Source: Nitzschia sp. pyKryTriq1 (lineage: Eukaryota > Bacillariophyta > Bacillariophyceae > Bacillariales > Bacillariaceae). Taken from it: a stretch of DNA of 64,000 nt. Location: the NCBI GenBank assembly GCA_956465555.1, contig OY101115.1:1984001-2048000 (forward strand), in the 5' to 3' direction. The notes under the pieces are model-generated. The model worked only from the letters and a program-made list of their open reading frames with translations. It did no database searches and was not told the DNA's origin. Shown piece after piece: positions 47,591 through 57,452 of the stretch. Every line of letters begins with the position of its first letter. The first letter of the stretch is position 1. The position numbers and the translations under genes are program-made.

Positions 47591-47950
47591 ATGAATATGA
47601 ATATCACGATGAAAGGGCATGCTTGCATGCTGGCGTTTGCGTTCTTGCTTTTTGTTTGCCAGGTCCAAGCGTTTCAGATACCGGTACAACCAAAGACATG
47701 TTGCTCCACAAGCCTGAGACATCCCAGTACGACGGCACTGGGAGTAGCAGAGAAAAAACCACGATGGACGGAGCTGCCACGGTCTCGCGAGAACAGACGA
47801 GAACTGTCTGGTTTTGAGATCAACACGGGGCGACTAGCTATGGTCGGATTTTGTGGGTTGCTCGCAACAGAGATCGTCTCTGGGCAGAGTTTTGGTGAGC
47901 AGTTTCTCCACGCCATTTCATCGGCGACGGTGGTCAATCTACCAATCTAA
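47591..47950 (+). CDS. Plastid one-helix LHC-like (HLIP/OHP type) protein
   Basis: The protein has 119 residues from the ATG at 47591; a second ATG at 47609 is also possible. A signal peptide (MLAFAFLLFVCQVQAF) followed by QIPVQPK gives a bipartite plastid presequence. The single recognisable domain is a chlorophyll-binding helix, FEINTGRLAMVGFCGLLATE, with the E-x-N-x-G-R-x-A-M consensus, followed by SGQSFGEQFL. Members of this group bind pigment in the thylakoid membrane and protect or assemble photosystems under light stress. The presence of only one helix marks it as HLIP/one-helix type rather than a full three-helix antenna protein. Confidence 0.87.
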   Translation: MNMNITMKGHACMLAFAFLLFVCQVQAFQIPVQPKTCCSTSLRHPSTTALGVAEKKPRWTELPRSRENRRELSGFEINTGRLAMVGFCGLLATEIVSGQSFGEQFLHAISSATVVNLPI

Positions 47951-48241
47951 TAAAGTGGAACAATCAAGAAGTACTTATTTCGCATTTCCAAACACATCGA
48001 AGGTTTGGAGACCATTTTTGCATATCGCACTACACTACGGAAGCCGACTTCCCAATTCCAACAACTATACCCTTTGGGCTCGCATGCCTTGATATATGTA
48101 GGTACATAACAAATATTTGTATGTACATAACAAAAACACGTATGTAAATGGAGGTTCAATTATCGAGATTTATGTTCTGGTCGTAGCCTGATCCAAATGT
48201 ATTTGGTATTTGGCTTCTAAGTGGTCGCTATGGTAAACTTG
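47951..48241. other. Convergent 3' spacer
   Basis: This is a short spacer between the LHC-like gene and threonine synthase, which converge. Two TATGTACATAACAAA-like repeats occur near 48098-48135. No gene is visible. Confidence 0.5.
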
Positions 48242-49761
48242 TTAGGCTTGCTCGGCTGCAATACGTTCTTCAATGCGCTTTTCCATGAATTCCTGGACCT
48301 GTTTCACGTCATTTGGACATTCCGAGATACGAGTAGGGAGGTCCAAGAGACATGCCAGCTCCTTAGGTGGGACTGGTAGTGGATCAATGGCTAGCTTGAC
48401 GGCAGCAGGGAACTTTCCATCGTGTGCCGTAGCCAGACAAACCATTGTCTCATGTACATCGCCGGATTGCTGAATTGCACTCACTCCAACCGCTGTGTGC
48501 GGACAGAGAAGATAGTTGTGTTTTTCGTTGTATTCTCGGATGGTGTCTAGTGTCATTGCTGTGTCCGCCCGAGCAGAAGAGAAGTCTGATTGTGCCTTCA
48601 ACAGAAGGTCGCCATCAATGTCAAGCTTTTTTGTAGTCTCAAACGTTTTCATCCATTCTGCGAGTTTCGCAGAGTCATTGCCAGCAAGGAAGAAAAGATA
48701 TCGCTCAAAGTTGCTCGACACACAAATATCCATACTTGGAGAGATAGTCTCTGCAATGGCTTCCCGGTGATACTGTCCCTTGGTGAAAAATCTGTGTAAA
48801 ATGTCATTTTCGTTTGTCGCTACAATCAACTTCCCAACGGGAAGGCCCATTTGCTTGGCATAGAATCCCGCTAAAATGTCTCCAAAGTTTCCCGTTGGAA
48901 CCGAATACCCAATCTTGGCATCCTTGAACTGTGCGTCATCAGTCACACGAAGGTAGCTCCAAAAGTAGTACGTAGTCTGAGCCAAAACACGACACCAATT
49001 GATGGAGTTTACCGCTCCAAGTTTGACTCTATCCCTGAATTCTGGAGTGTCGAAACTTGCTTTAACAATATCCTGGCAATCGTCAAATGTGCCTTCTACC
49101 GCCACACAGTGAATGTTTGAGTCTAGAACAGTAGTCATTTGTCGCTCCTGGATGGGAGAAACACGTCCCTTGGGAAACAGAATAATACAGTCAATTCCCT
49201 TCTTTCCACGAAGACCGTAAATAGCAGCGGATCCAGTGTCGCCAGAAGTTGCTCCTAGAACTGCTAGGCGACCTCCGTTCGACCCTGTCTCCAAGAAGTA
49301 TTCAAAGAAATTTCCAAGCATTTGGAGCGCAACATCTTTGAAAGCAAAGGTTGGCCCGTGGAAGAGTTCCTAAAGAACAAGGAGTTACACAAGCATTTCT
49401 GTCAGCTGCTGCTGGAATCACCCTGTTTGATAGCCGACCTGCTACTTACAAGCACAGTATGTCCTCCGACCTTGATCACCGGGGTCACATCTTCATGACG
49501 AAATGCAGCACAGGATCTCTTCACAATATCGGCAAGTTTATCAGCAGGGACTTGGTCCTCTCCAACAAATTTGGAAATGACTTTAATTGCTAGATCAGGG
49601 TACGAAAGGCCGCGCCAACTCTCAAGTTCCTCTTTGCTCACAGAAGGAAACGAGTCCGGCACAAACAAACCACGGTCGTGGGCGAGGCCGGTCATGACGA
49701 CGGTGCGAAAGTCCAAATGCTTTTGGCCTCCGCGAGTTGACGAGTAGGTGATAGAAGTCAT
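48242..49761 (-). CDS. Threonine synthase
   Basis: There are two exons, 49761-49450 and 49369-48242. The 80-base intron (GTAAGT...TTCTTTAG) joins GGHTVL to ELFHGPTFAFKDVAL in phase 0. The product has 479 residues. The enzyme converts O-phosphohomoserine to threonine with pyridoxal phosphate. The PLP-binding lysine sits in PTFAFKDVALQM near residue 115. GATSGDTGSAAIYGL is the conserved substrate/PLP phosphate segment. SINWCRVLAQTTYYFWSY and VPTGNFGDILAGFYAKQMG are further signatures. The start (YSSTRGG, then GLFVPDSFP) is the family opening. The type is the longer yeast/bacterial (class 2) form without an SAM-binding extension. No plastid presequence is seen, which is unusual for an algal amino-acid enzyme; an alternative first exon cannot be excluded. 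Confidence 0.95.
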
Positions 49762-50308
49762 GATTTTAGGGTGTGACTAAAACAGAAGCAGGAATTCTTC
49801 GTGGAGCGAGGGATGGTGTCTTTCCGTTCGGAGATCCCAAAAAGTTGTGAGATTCGTTGCAACCAAGCAACAACTCACAAGTAACTGATTCCTTCGCAGT
49901 TTTCACTATCCATCAATCGTGTGGTCCTTGAATTTGGTGATTTGTGGCGGGGGGATGTCATTGATGCATGGCGACGGTCATACGTAAGCCTGCGTCCACG
50001 GGTGCGGCTGCTCTGATTGGTCAATCGCACGTCCTGTCATTAGCGTGACCGTCGACGCATGGACACATTCGTTCGACTGCCTTGACTTGAAGTTTTGTGA
50101 TGACGAACGACCCATCCGACCAAAGTACACTCTCATCTCTATGCCGGTACTCGTACCCGTACCTAAACAGTACCGGTACACTTCCAACATGTATCTCTGC
50201 GAGTACTCGTAGAGAGGTAGGATGAAAGGATCGATGATGGTCTACCTGTAGTATACATTAATTGTAGTCTCAACAGCTTTGATTTTCAGCTAGAGAAGAA
50301 GAAACATA
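49762..50308. other. Intergenic region with GTAC cluster
   Basis: These are 550 bases between the threonine synthase start and the oxygenase end. Six GTAC tetramers occur at about 50142-50212, including AGTACCGGTACA. No gene is seen. Confidence 0.45.
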
Positions 50309-51439
50309 TTACTGTGCATCACTTACTTGCTGAGCTGACGATGACACAAGGAGAGGTCGATACTTTTCCAAACTGAATGGAGAAGAGCAATCTGCTTGTA
50401 ATGCGAACACTGCCTGCTTCTGCAAATGGTCGGAAGAGGGTTTCCCTTGTAGACGAAAGTGGTCGACCTGAATCTCGACTCCTAGATCCGTCAAGTCACC
50501 AGCAAATCGCACCGCTCGAAAGTACCCCCAAAGTACAGGGTGATACAGAGGTTCTCCGTTGACAGCCCCTGCTACTAGAGGCTCCACCATAGTTTCGTAA
50601 GGCGGATTGTAAAAGAATGGGGCAGAATATCGTTCTTTGCTTTCATCACTCAAAACTCGATGCAGAGGAGCTTTATATTTTCCATTTGACCAGACCTGTG
50701 CCATGTCACCAGTATTGATAGTGAAGGATCCAGGCTCGGGATGAACCGTAATCCATGAGTCGTCCTTCAAAACTTGCAAGGAATGACAATCGTCGTCTTG
50801 TAACAGAACCGTCAAGAATCCAGCGTCTTGGTGAGGTGATATTCCCAGAGGTCTTTCTCCGGACGCATCCATCTCAGCACAGGGTGGATAATAGTTTGTT
50901 CGAAGGTAACTCGAATGCTTTTCTCGTAGTGCGCGTAGGAGGTCTGCGTTTTCATCTTGTCCTAGTCCTTTTGCCATGAGGATTGCAATACGATCGGAAA
51001 GTTCAGCACAGGAATCGAAGTACTGCGTTACCGTTGATCGAAACAAAGGAAGAAGTTCCGTTGATGGTAGCTGGTTCCACCCATCGAGGCATTGGTTTAT
51101 CGGGTCCTTGTCGTCCGTTGTCCAGTCACGAGAACCAGGGACGCCAAAATCCAAGCACTGCTTCCAATCGCGGCGTTGTTTCGTCAGTTCGTCGTCAAAA
51201 TAGCCACGAGAGTTACTTTCACCACGCTTCCATGATTGCTTGGTCGTCTCGGGCAAAGCAAAGTACAATCGGAATTGTTCCCTGTAGTCACGAATGAGAT
51301 CCTCGGGGATCCCGTGGCCGACTACCTGAAAGAAACCGTACTCGGCGCAAGCACTCGCAATCTGATCTATCAGACCATCTTGGTCCGAGCAACTTAGGTC
51401 AATCACAGGCACGCAAAGTTCGTCGTCGCTCCCACCCAT
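50309..51439 (-). CDS. 2-oxoglutarate/Fe(II) oxygenase, isopenicillin N synthase-like
   Basis: The 376-residue protein has two recognisable parts. An N-terminal DIOX_N region (VPVIDLSC, ACAEYGFFQVVGHGIP) is followed by a 2OG-FeII_Oxy double-stranded beta-helix. The iron ligands are present: H and D in GISPHQDAGFLTVLLQD, and the distal H in APLHRVLSD. The 2-oxoglutarate anchor is the Arg of RYSAPFFYNPP (R-x-S). Plants and fungi use this family for hormone, antibiotic and alkaloid hydroxylations, and the substrate here is unknown. The last codons, CAG CAA GTA AGT, include a perfect GTAAGT splice donor, so a further small exon could replace the final five residues. The product carries no obvious targeting signal. 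Confidence 0.88.
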   Translation of the reverse strand: MGGSDDELCVPVIDLSCSDQDGLIDQIASACAEYGFFQVVGHGIPEDLIRDYREQFRLYFALPETTKQSWKRGESNSRGYFDDELTKQRRDWKQCLDFGVPGSRDWTTDDKDPINQCLDGWNQLPSTELLPLFRSTVTQYFDSCAELSDRIAILMAKGLGQDENADLLRALREKHSSYLRTNYYPPCAEMDASGERPLGISPHQDAGFLTVLLQDDDCHSLQVLKDDSWITVHPEPGSFTINTGDMAQVWSNGKYKAPLHRVLSDESKERYSAPFFYNPPYETMVEPLVAGAVNGEPLYHPVLWGYFRAVRFAGDLTDLGVEIQVDHFRLQGKPSSDHLQKQAVFALQADCSSPFSLEKYRPLLVSSSAQQVSDAQ

Positions 51440-51860
51440 GTTTTAAATCAATAATCAACACAGCAACTCTTGCATTATTATGGTGTGAGGTTGTGTGATG
51501 AAGAAGAAGGAAGGTGTTGGTTTCGCCGTACGGGAGCGGTTCGGATTCCTCTTCATACGGTATGTCCTGGTACGGGTATCCGCCTTCCGCCTTCGGTATA
51601 CCGGTACGACTACACGGATCAAAACGAAGAAAATCTCGTCTCTCCCTGCTTGAGTGAGTTGGGGTTGGGTGAACAAGGCACCGTATAGAAAAGAAGTCGT
51701 CGTCCAGTGCTACAGTATGCCCTAGCTACCCCCCCTCCTTGCGGAGATCTTTTCTGTTCGTATAGAAAGAGGATCGTCGATGCACTCCCGCAGCTTGCGG
51801 GAGAGGTGGAGTCGTACAACACTGAGTTATTTTAAGCTATAAAACAAAGGCTAGGAATAA
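51440..51860. other. Spacer between the oxygenase and IDH genes
   Basis: This is a tandem minus-strand spacer. It contains the promoter of the oxygenase, with GTAC motifs at 51560-51612. A short perfect hairpin at 51785-51803 lies 60 bases beyond the IDH stop codon. No gene is seen. Confidence 0.45.
51785..51803 (-). terminator. Perfect 8-bp hairpin 3' of IDH
   Basis: CTCCCGCA, loop GCT, TGCGGGAG. On the minus strand it falls about 60 bases after the isocitrate dehydrogenase stop codon, in the presumed 3' untranslated region. It is GC-rich and stable. It could shape the 3' end of the transcript or be chance. A terminator role is not established for nuclear genes. Confidence 0.3.
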
Positions 51861-53569
51861 TTAGTTGGCGACTTCGTCTGACTGCTTCTCCTCAATTTCC
51901 AGTTTTGGAGCAATATTCAACTTCACCATCATGTCCTCAAATTCTTCAAAGTCAATAGCTCCATCTCCGTTTTGGTCGTATTCCGCGAACAATTTGTTGA
52001 GGGCCTCGACATCGATCTTGTAGTTGCGGCGGAACTTTCGGTCGGGCTCTCGCAGCTTGGGAGGAGGTACATCTTCGCCTTGTTGTTTCAAGTATCGTTC
52101 TAGGCGCCAAGCGACCTTCGAGACAAATTCCTCGGTAGTAAATCCGCTAGGACCGCTCATATCACGGGTACCCTGGCCGTAACGGAATGTATTATGCATG
52201 GACTCTCGGAGAGTGTTGCAATAGTTGAAGATCTTGGCCTTTACCTTTTGCTTTTCAGGGTCGTCGGGGAAATGCTCGGCGTCAATAGTGGCCGCATGCT
52301 GCATAGCACCAATCATCGCTTCGACCAAACCCAGAGGGTTGAGCGAAGTTTCCTTACCGGCCAAGTGATCATGCCAAAGGTCGGAAACTGTTCCGTGAGA
52401 TGCTTCAAATTCCTTGATGAGGGTCCCGTCTTCTCGCTTTCCAACAAGATTAGAGGTGATGAAACCGGGCGAACGATGAATTTGGGCAACTTGGTCCGTA
52501 AGCATATCACCGTCGTAGTTGTGGGAGGCCATTCCGAATCCTCCGTCGGTCCAACGAATCAATTGCATGGTGGCGGCATCAGAGATAAGGTGCTGAAGAT
52601 CACCGCCGCTGCGCTCCAAAAGTCCAGCGTCAAGGAATTTTTGCTTGTAATCCGCATCAAATACTTCCTTCATGACCTCCCAGAATCCCTCTTGCCACTT
52701 GAAGACAGTCTTCTTGGTGACGACGTAAGGAGTGATTTTCTGGTCGTAGCATCGTTGGAAGAAGAGGTGGGCAAGCTCTTTGACGTTGTCATAGGGGTTG
52801 TGGTAGACGACAACAACACTGAATCACAGATAGACGATAACAAAACAATCGTGAGAGTTATCATGCTGTGTATAATTTCTTCCCAGACCACTTCTGCAAC
52901 TTACTTGTGGTCGTCTGTGAGGTCTCTCTTGTCGACGACGAACGGAGGAGATCCGTCTTCTGGCAAGTAAGTGGTCAAAAGAGTACCCTTGCCGACTTTG
53001 CTCCAACCGGCACCGTATTCGCCTCCAACGGCATGTCTTTCGAAAAAGACCTGGTTCTTGTAACCTAATTCAATACCTTCAATGTGGATAGTATCTCGAG
53101 AAATAGTGATACCGTTCCATCCACGTCGCATAGCACCGTTGGGAGATCCAAAGGCCTTGGAGAGACCCATCTCCTTGACCTGGAGCGCCGAAGGAGTAAT
53201 AGTAGGCTCCTTGAAAATGGCGCCGATTCTCTTCCCAGCTTCTACAGCATCGTGCAAAACCTTGTCGTTGGATTCATCACGTGCTTTACACGAAAGGTCG
53301 TAGACCTCCCATGCCGACGTATCGAAATAAGGCTTGATCCACTTATCTACAACCAATTGAGATGCATAGTGGGTCATTTCCTCACCAGCAATATAAACCA
53401 TTGGTGGCGCTTTAATGTTCTCTCCAAGAGTCACACTGTCGTCGATCTTCGCATCCGTGCTCAAAAAACACCGATACGGCGAAATGGAAGCCGTCAAGGA
53501 ACGGTCAAGGAAGAAGCGCTTGGAGGTGCCAGCAGCGGAAGCCCGGGAAGCTGCCAATCGGAGAGCCAT
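51861..53569 (-). CDS. Isocitrate dehydrogenase with C-terminal EF-hand, mitochondrial
   Basis: There are two exons, 53569-52905 and 52818-51861 (86-base intron, donor CACAA|GTAAGT, acceptor TTCAG|TGTT), with frame preserved. The product has 540 residues. Isocitrate dehydrogenase decarboxylates isocitrate to 2-oxoglutarate. Family sequence includes KAPPMVYIAGEEMTHYASQL, FGSPNGAMRRGWNGITISRD, FERHAVGGEYGAGWSKV, HNYDGDMLTDQVAQ and LIKEFEASHGTVSDLW. The N-terminus (MALRLAASRASAAGTSKRFF) is basic and hydroxylated, suggesting mitochondrial import. After the catalytic domain (to about 480), a canonical EF-hand loop DQNGDGAIDFEE lies near residue 505. The coupling of IDH to an EF-hand has been described for some algal enzymes that depend on NAD, from memory. 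Calcium control is likely, and the cofactor cannot be fixed by eye. Confidence 0.9.
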
Positions 53570-54346
53570 GGTTCAGACTATTGCTTTATTTATCAAAATG
53601 AAAGTCAATTGTTTGGTCGAAGGATAGCTACAATAGACCAAGCAAAGGCAAGTGGAAATAAATAATGTGAGAATTCGGTGGTGACGACGACGACGACCGT
53701 GTATTATTACGTACAGTATCTTCGGCAGGACCTTCGCCTTGCTTTTCCGCTTTCTTCTCATTCTGCTCTTCGCCTCTCATTGATTTTGCGTCTTCGGAGC
53801 GCGCAAATTCATCCAGCGCGGTTTTCTTCCGGCATTTTCAAGGGAGTTTTGTACCCCTTTAGAGGGGAAGATCGGCTTGAAGACAATTTATATTTACCGT
53901 TTTACGTCTAAAAGATCTCTTCCACTCGGGGGTTCAATTTGTCTGGGGTCTGGGGTAGTTTCTCGTAATCGAATAATTTGGAATCTTCCGACTAATACGA
54001 CCAACACTTCACCGGCGCAGCTGTCGACTGGCTGGCCGGCGCGAAGCTACCGTAGAACATGTTCGTTTCGTGTCGCACTGTCGCAGCGCGCCATAACAAG
54101 AAAAGCAGCTGGCACACAATGTCGGTCGGAATCATTGAAAACAGAACAAAAACATCAAACACAATTTCAAAGCTCTACGAGTAGTGCCAACTCTACTAGA
54201 GAGTAGAGAGCGGATCTCAATCATCATCACAAGCCAGCTACGCTACTAGTCTTCTGAAACAAAACGGCTCAGTTGTTAATTCAGGAAGATCCTCTTCTCC
54301 ATTGAGAATACCACTCTATCATTGTTTTGATATCGCATCACCAACC
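53570..54346. promoter_or_regulatory. Divergent promoter region
   Basis: These are 780 bases between the IDH start and the secreted-family gene at 54347. No gene is supported. Short TAG/AGAG tracts lie at about 54179-54212. Confidence 0.35.
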
Positions 54347-55207
54347 ATGGGTTTCTTTCGTTGCTCTTTGCTTTTTCTGGCAAGTGCACCAGTGGCCTCT
54401 GCCTTTTTGTTCGAACGGTTTCATCCAATGTCGATCAAACATGATCTATTGCAGCTCACAGAAAAACAGGATGAGAAGCTGCTCAAGATCACACTCAATA
54501 TCGGCGAGGAAGACGGGCCGAGGATGGCTGTGGCGAACATGGTGGTAGAACTCCACAACGATCCTGCCAACTACGAACACACCACTTTACCCGGTGCGGA
54601 TGGGGAATACAGTCAGCTGTCGAGCGGCCATCGACGCCTAGACGTTGTATCCGAGGGTCACTTTATCAACTTGAAGGGAACACAGCATGTCAAGATGGAC
54701 AAAGGCTGCTGGGAAATGTGCTGGCGCGACGACAAGCCAGCGGGGACCCTCATCTGCGGCTTTGACCTTCCTGAGGAATACACGCGCAATGAAGCGGTCC
54801 TTCCAAAAGGCGAAATGTATGTGAGCTTTCCTGTTTGGACCAAGGAGGGACTCAAGTTTGGACAGGAAGAAAAGCGCAAGGTAGAACTGGAGATGGAGAA
54901 ATACCTGGAGGAACGGGATGAAGCTCTGATAGCGTTCGATGCCACCAACAACCCAATCATGAAAGCAATCCATATCCGAAATGCTTTTGCCGCTACTGAC
55001 AAATACAATGGCATCGATCACCATACTCTCTCAACAATTCCAATGGACCATCAGGTCTTTGAAATCCAAGATGATCTCCTCGTAACGGTGAAGGGCCTTG
55101 TCTGGACAAAGGATTGGGAGTTCAAACGAGGGGGTGGTCACATACTATTGGGAACCGCCGACGTCGAATTGGGATCAACAAAGCCCAAAAGTCAGCTGAT
55201 GCCCTAG
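54347..55207 (+). CDS. Secreted or plastid-directed protein of unknown family (paralog A)
   Basis: The protein has 286 residues from the ATG at 54347; an upstream open stretch is not protein-like. A signal peptide (MGFFRCSLLFLASAPVASAF) with an A-F junction could direct it to the plastid or outside. The remainder has no known domain but shares a long block with the gene at 59459: YEHTTLPGADGEYSQLSSG, MDKGCWEMCWRDDKPAGTL, GFDLPEEYTRNE, FPVWTKEGL, then a charged helix, HIRNAF and LQDDLLVTVKGLVWTKDW-like sequence. Alternating short hydrophobic strands suggest a beta-rich N-terminal domain followed by a helix (about 185-215, KRKVELEMEKYLEERDEAL). Gene expansion within this locus points to a lineage-specific function. 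Confidence 0.78.
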   Translation: MGFFRCSLLFLASAPVASAFLFERFHPMSIKHDLLQLTEKQDEKLLKITLNIGEEDGPRMAVANMVVELHNDPANYEHTTLPGADGEYSQLSSGHRRLDVVSEGHFINLKGTQHVKMDKGCWEMCWRDDKPAGTLICGFDLPEEYTRNEAVLPKGEMYVSFPVWTKEGLKFGQEEKRKVELEMEKYLEERDEALIAFDATNNPIMKAIHIRNAFAATDKYNGIDHHTLSTIPMDHQVFEIQDDLLVTVKGLVWTKDWEFKRGGGHILLGTADVELGSTKPKSQLMP

Positions 55208-55630
55208 ACAAGACAACGCTCGGGTATATCATCTCATTATTAGAGAACTCTACCAGCATTGGCACGCTGCAGTGTTTGCTATCGAAACAACAAAGACCAC
55301 GAGACCGACCGACCGACCAACCACTCATACACATCTCTATAGATTTCGGTCATTGCATTGCATGAACAACCACGACAAAAACAAAGGCGATAACATCCAA
55401 TTGCCTGAAATCGTTCATGCGTCGTACTCGTGCACAGGACTTGTTGCAGACACAGTCTCAGATAGCCCCAAGAAAAGCTCAAAATAATCATTATTGGAAA
55501 AATTCGGTTTACAGCTTTAGAACCTCCCTACTGAGTGCTCTCGTGTATGTATGTTGTGATGGAATTCTTCTTTCGTCCAAACGTTGTCCCATGGAAGGCT
55601 CCCTTCTAAACAGGAGGGACGGTGAGATGT
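55208..55630. other. Convergent spacer
   Basis: These are 420 bases between paralog A and the serine protease gene. GACC repeats (GACCGACCGACC) lie at about 55303-55318. No gene is supported. Confidence 0.45.
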
Positions 55631-57048
55631 TCAGCGATTGCTAGGATCGCATTTTCGGAATCGCAGAAATGTTCCCAATAGACAGTCGGAATGCGACGAT
55701 CCATCGATCGGTTGTTCGATCGAATCTATAGCAACAGGGGTGATGTCAGTGTCGCCCTCTGATTCTGTACTCTCTGGGTAATAAGACTGACTGCTAATGT
55801 CAGAGCCACCAACACCCTGTGAAGTTGGCTTACTGGTGCCAGTAGAGCTCTCCAACGAACCGTTGTACATGATGTTCGAGTTGCTTGTACTGGTACTGGT
55901 ACTGGTACTGGTACTGGTGCTGCTTTCTGGGACAGCCGCGGCGTCTTCGTCATCCGTTTCGTCCTCGTTTATAGTCAAACCACCACTGCCACCACATTGG
56001 AGATATGCGGGTGGTATTCTGGAAACATCACAAATTGTCGACCATAAAAAGTCCATCCCGGCACTCACTCTCGAGGATACACCAGGAACGTCGGGCGCTC
56101 CACAATCTCTCCCCCCACCCCAAGAGATGATACCAATTTGTAGGAGCAACTCGTCTTCGCTTGATATTTTCAAGATGAGGGGACCACCCGAATCACCAAA
56201 GCACTGCCCCGCTCGAACGTTCGAGCCCAAAGATGATTGGACGCAGATCATATCCTCCAGGATCTTTCCACTGTATGAGACACCTTCCGAGCGCGACTCG
56301 GTAGTCGAACACTGTGCATTAGGAATATAGTCTACGTCCAACCGTTGTACAACGTCGGGAGGTGAAAATTCAGAGGGGTCGGTTTGTCCGGCACCGAGAA
56401 GAAACAACGTACTGTCTTCCTGAGAAGAATCATCAATCGTCCCAAGAGCAAATTCAACTTTTTCATATAATTCTCTGTCGAGTGGTAGCTTGATCGGCTC
56501 ATGACGAGCCACAACCCCCTCCAATTTCAAGAGCAGCTGGTCCATGGATCGATGTTCTTTATCATAGTAAGGATGAGGATGTCGAACGCTGCTAACCTCC
56601 AATACTTCCATACCAGGATCGATGGGATTGTTCATCCATTGTCGCCCTACCATTGCATAGGAAAGATTAAGACTGTGGATCCAACTTTGGTCAGATTTAC
56701 CAGCCACACCATTTTTGTGATGCGATTGAAACGCTCATCGATACGAAGACGTACGTACCTACTACAATGGCTACTTGTAAGTACCATATCGGGTGCCACC
56801 AAGGTCCCCCCACACTGGTGACGGTAGTCTTGGTCCACCAGTGACACGAAGAAACCGTATCTTGTACCGTCGCTATTAGTCGAATCGACCACATCTTGCC
56901 CGCCGACGATTCGCAGATAGTTACTAGCAGGAGATCGTTGTTCATCATGTTCTTGGTTAGCAATCTCGTCCGCCTCCAAGCCAAAAGAGACGCTCAGTAG
57001 CAAGAGGAGAAGGCATTGCGACACTTGTTGTCGCCAAATCCATGACAT
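55631..57048 (-). CDS. Secreted chymotrypsin-fold serine protease
   Basis: Two exons are inferred: 57048-56759 and 56672-55631 (86-base intron, donor AGTAG|GTACG, acceptor CCACAG|TC). The product has 443 residues. A signal peptide (QCLLLLLLSVSFGLEA) and a propeptide precede the activation site RIVGGQDV. The catalytic triad is visible: His in LTSSHC, Asp in HRSMDQLLLKLEG and Ser in CFGDSGGPL. The residue six before the active Ser is Gly rather than the Asp of trypsin, so cleavage after Arg or Lys is not expected. The C-terminal 115 residues are an unusual Thr/Ser-rich and acidic tail with an ST repeat. They end RFRKCDPSNR, so the protease carries a stalk-like extension without a membrane helix. 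Confidence 0.88.
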
Positions 57049-57452
57049 TCTCCATCGATGCTCGTATTGTAGACGTATCAAAGAAGCGTTCTATGATGAT
57101 GATGATGATGATGATGATCATGATGATCATGATCATGATACTCTAATCATCAATTCATCGATCGATCATTCATTCAGTTTGGGATTTCAATGTGCTGTCG
57201 GCATGCATTTTTTCAAAAATCTTTGGCCTGAAATGCCGAATTTGCTGCCAGATTCGTCCACGATTCTCCGTTATCTTCATCCGTTCGCCGACTTTCGACT
57301 CCTTCGACCGACGTGAGAATACTTGTATTCTTCTCAGGAGCAGCACATCATGATCCATGATACTGTAGCATGCCTCAGCACACAATCACCATTAACCTAC
57401 AACGTTGACCCTCCATCCCCACCTGAGGGAGTGAAGATATGCTACGAGTACA
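57049..57452. promoter_or_regulatory. Divergent promoter with GAT/ATC microsatellite
   Basis: This is the spacer between the protease and the caspase-like gene. A TGATGATGATGA... tract (about 57091-57140) is followed by ATCATGATCATGATCATGAT. No gene is supported. Confidence 0.5.
57091..57140. repeat. GAT/ATG microsatellite
   Basis: A GAT trinucleotide run of about eight units passes into GATCAT dyads. It lies about 45 bases upstream of the protease start codon on the minus strand. Confidence 0.9.

Noticed and set aside
51785-51803. Bacterial-style intrinsic terminator
   Set aside because: The hairpin lacks a following T run, and the window is clearly nuclear eukaryotic DNA.
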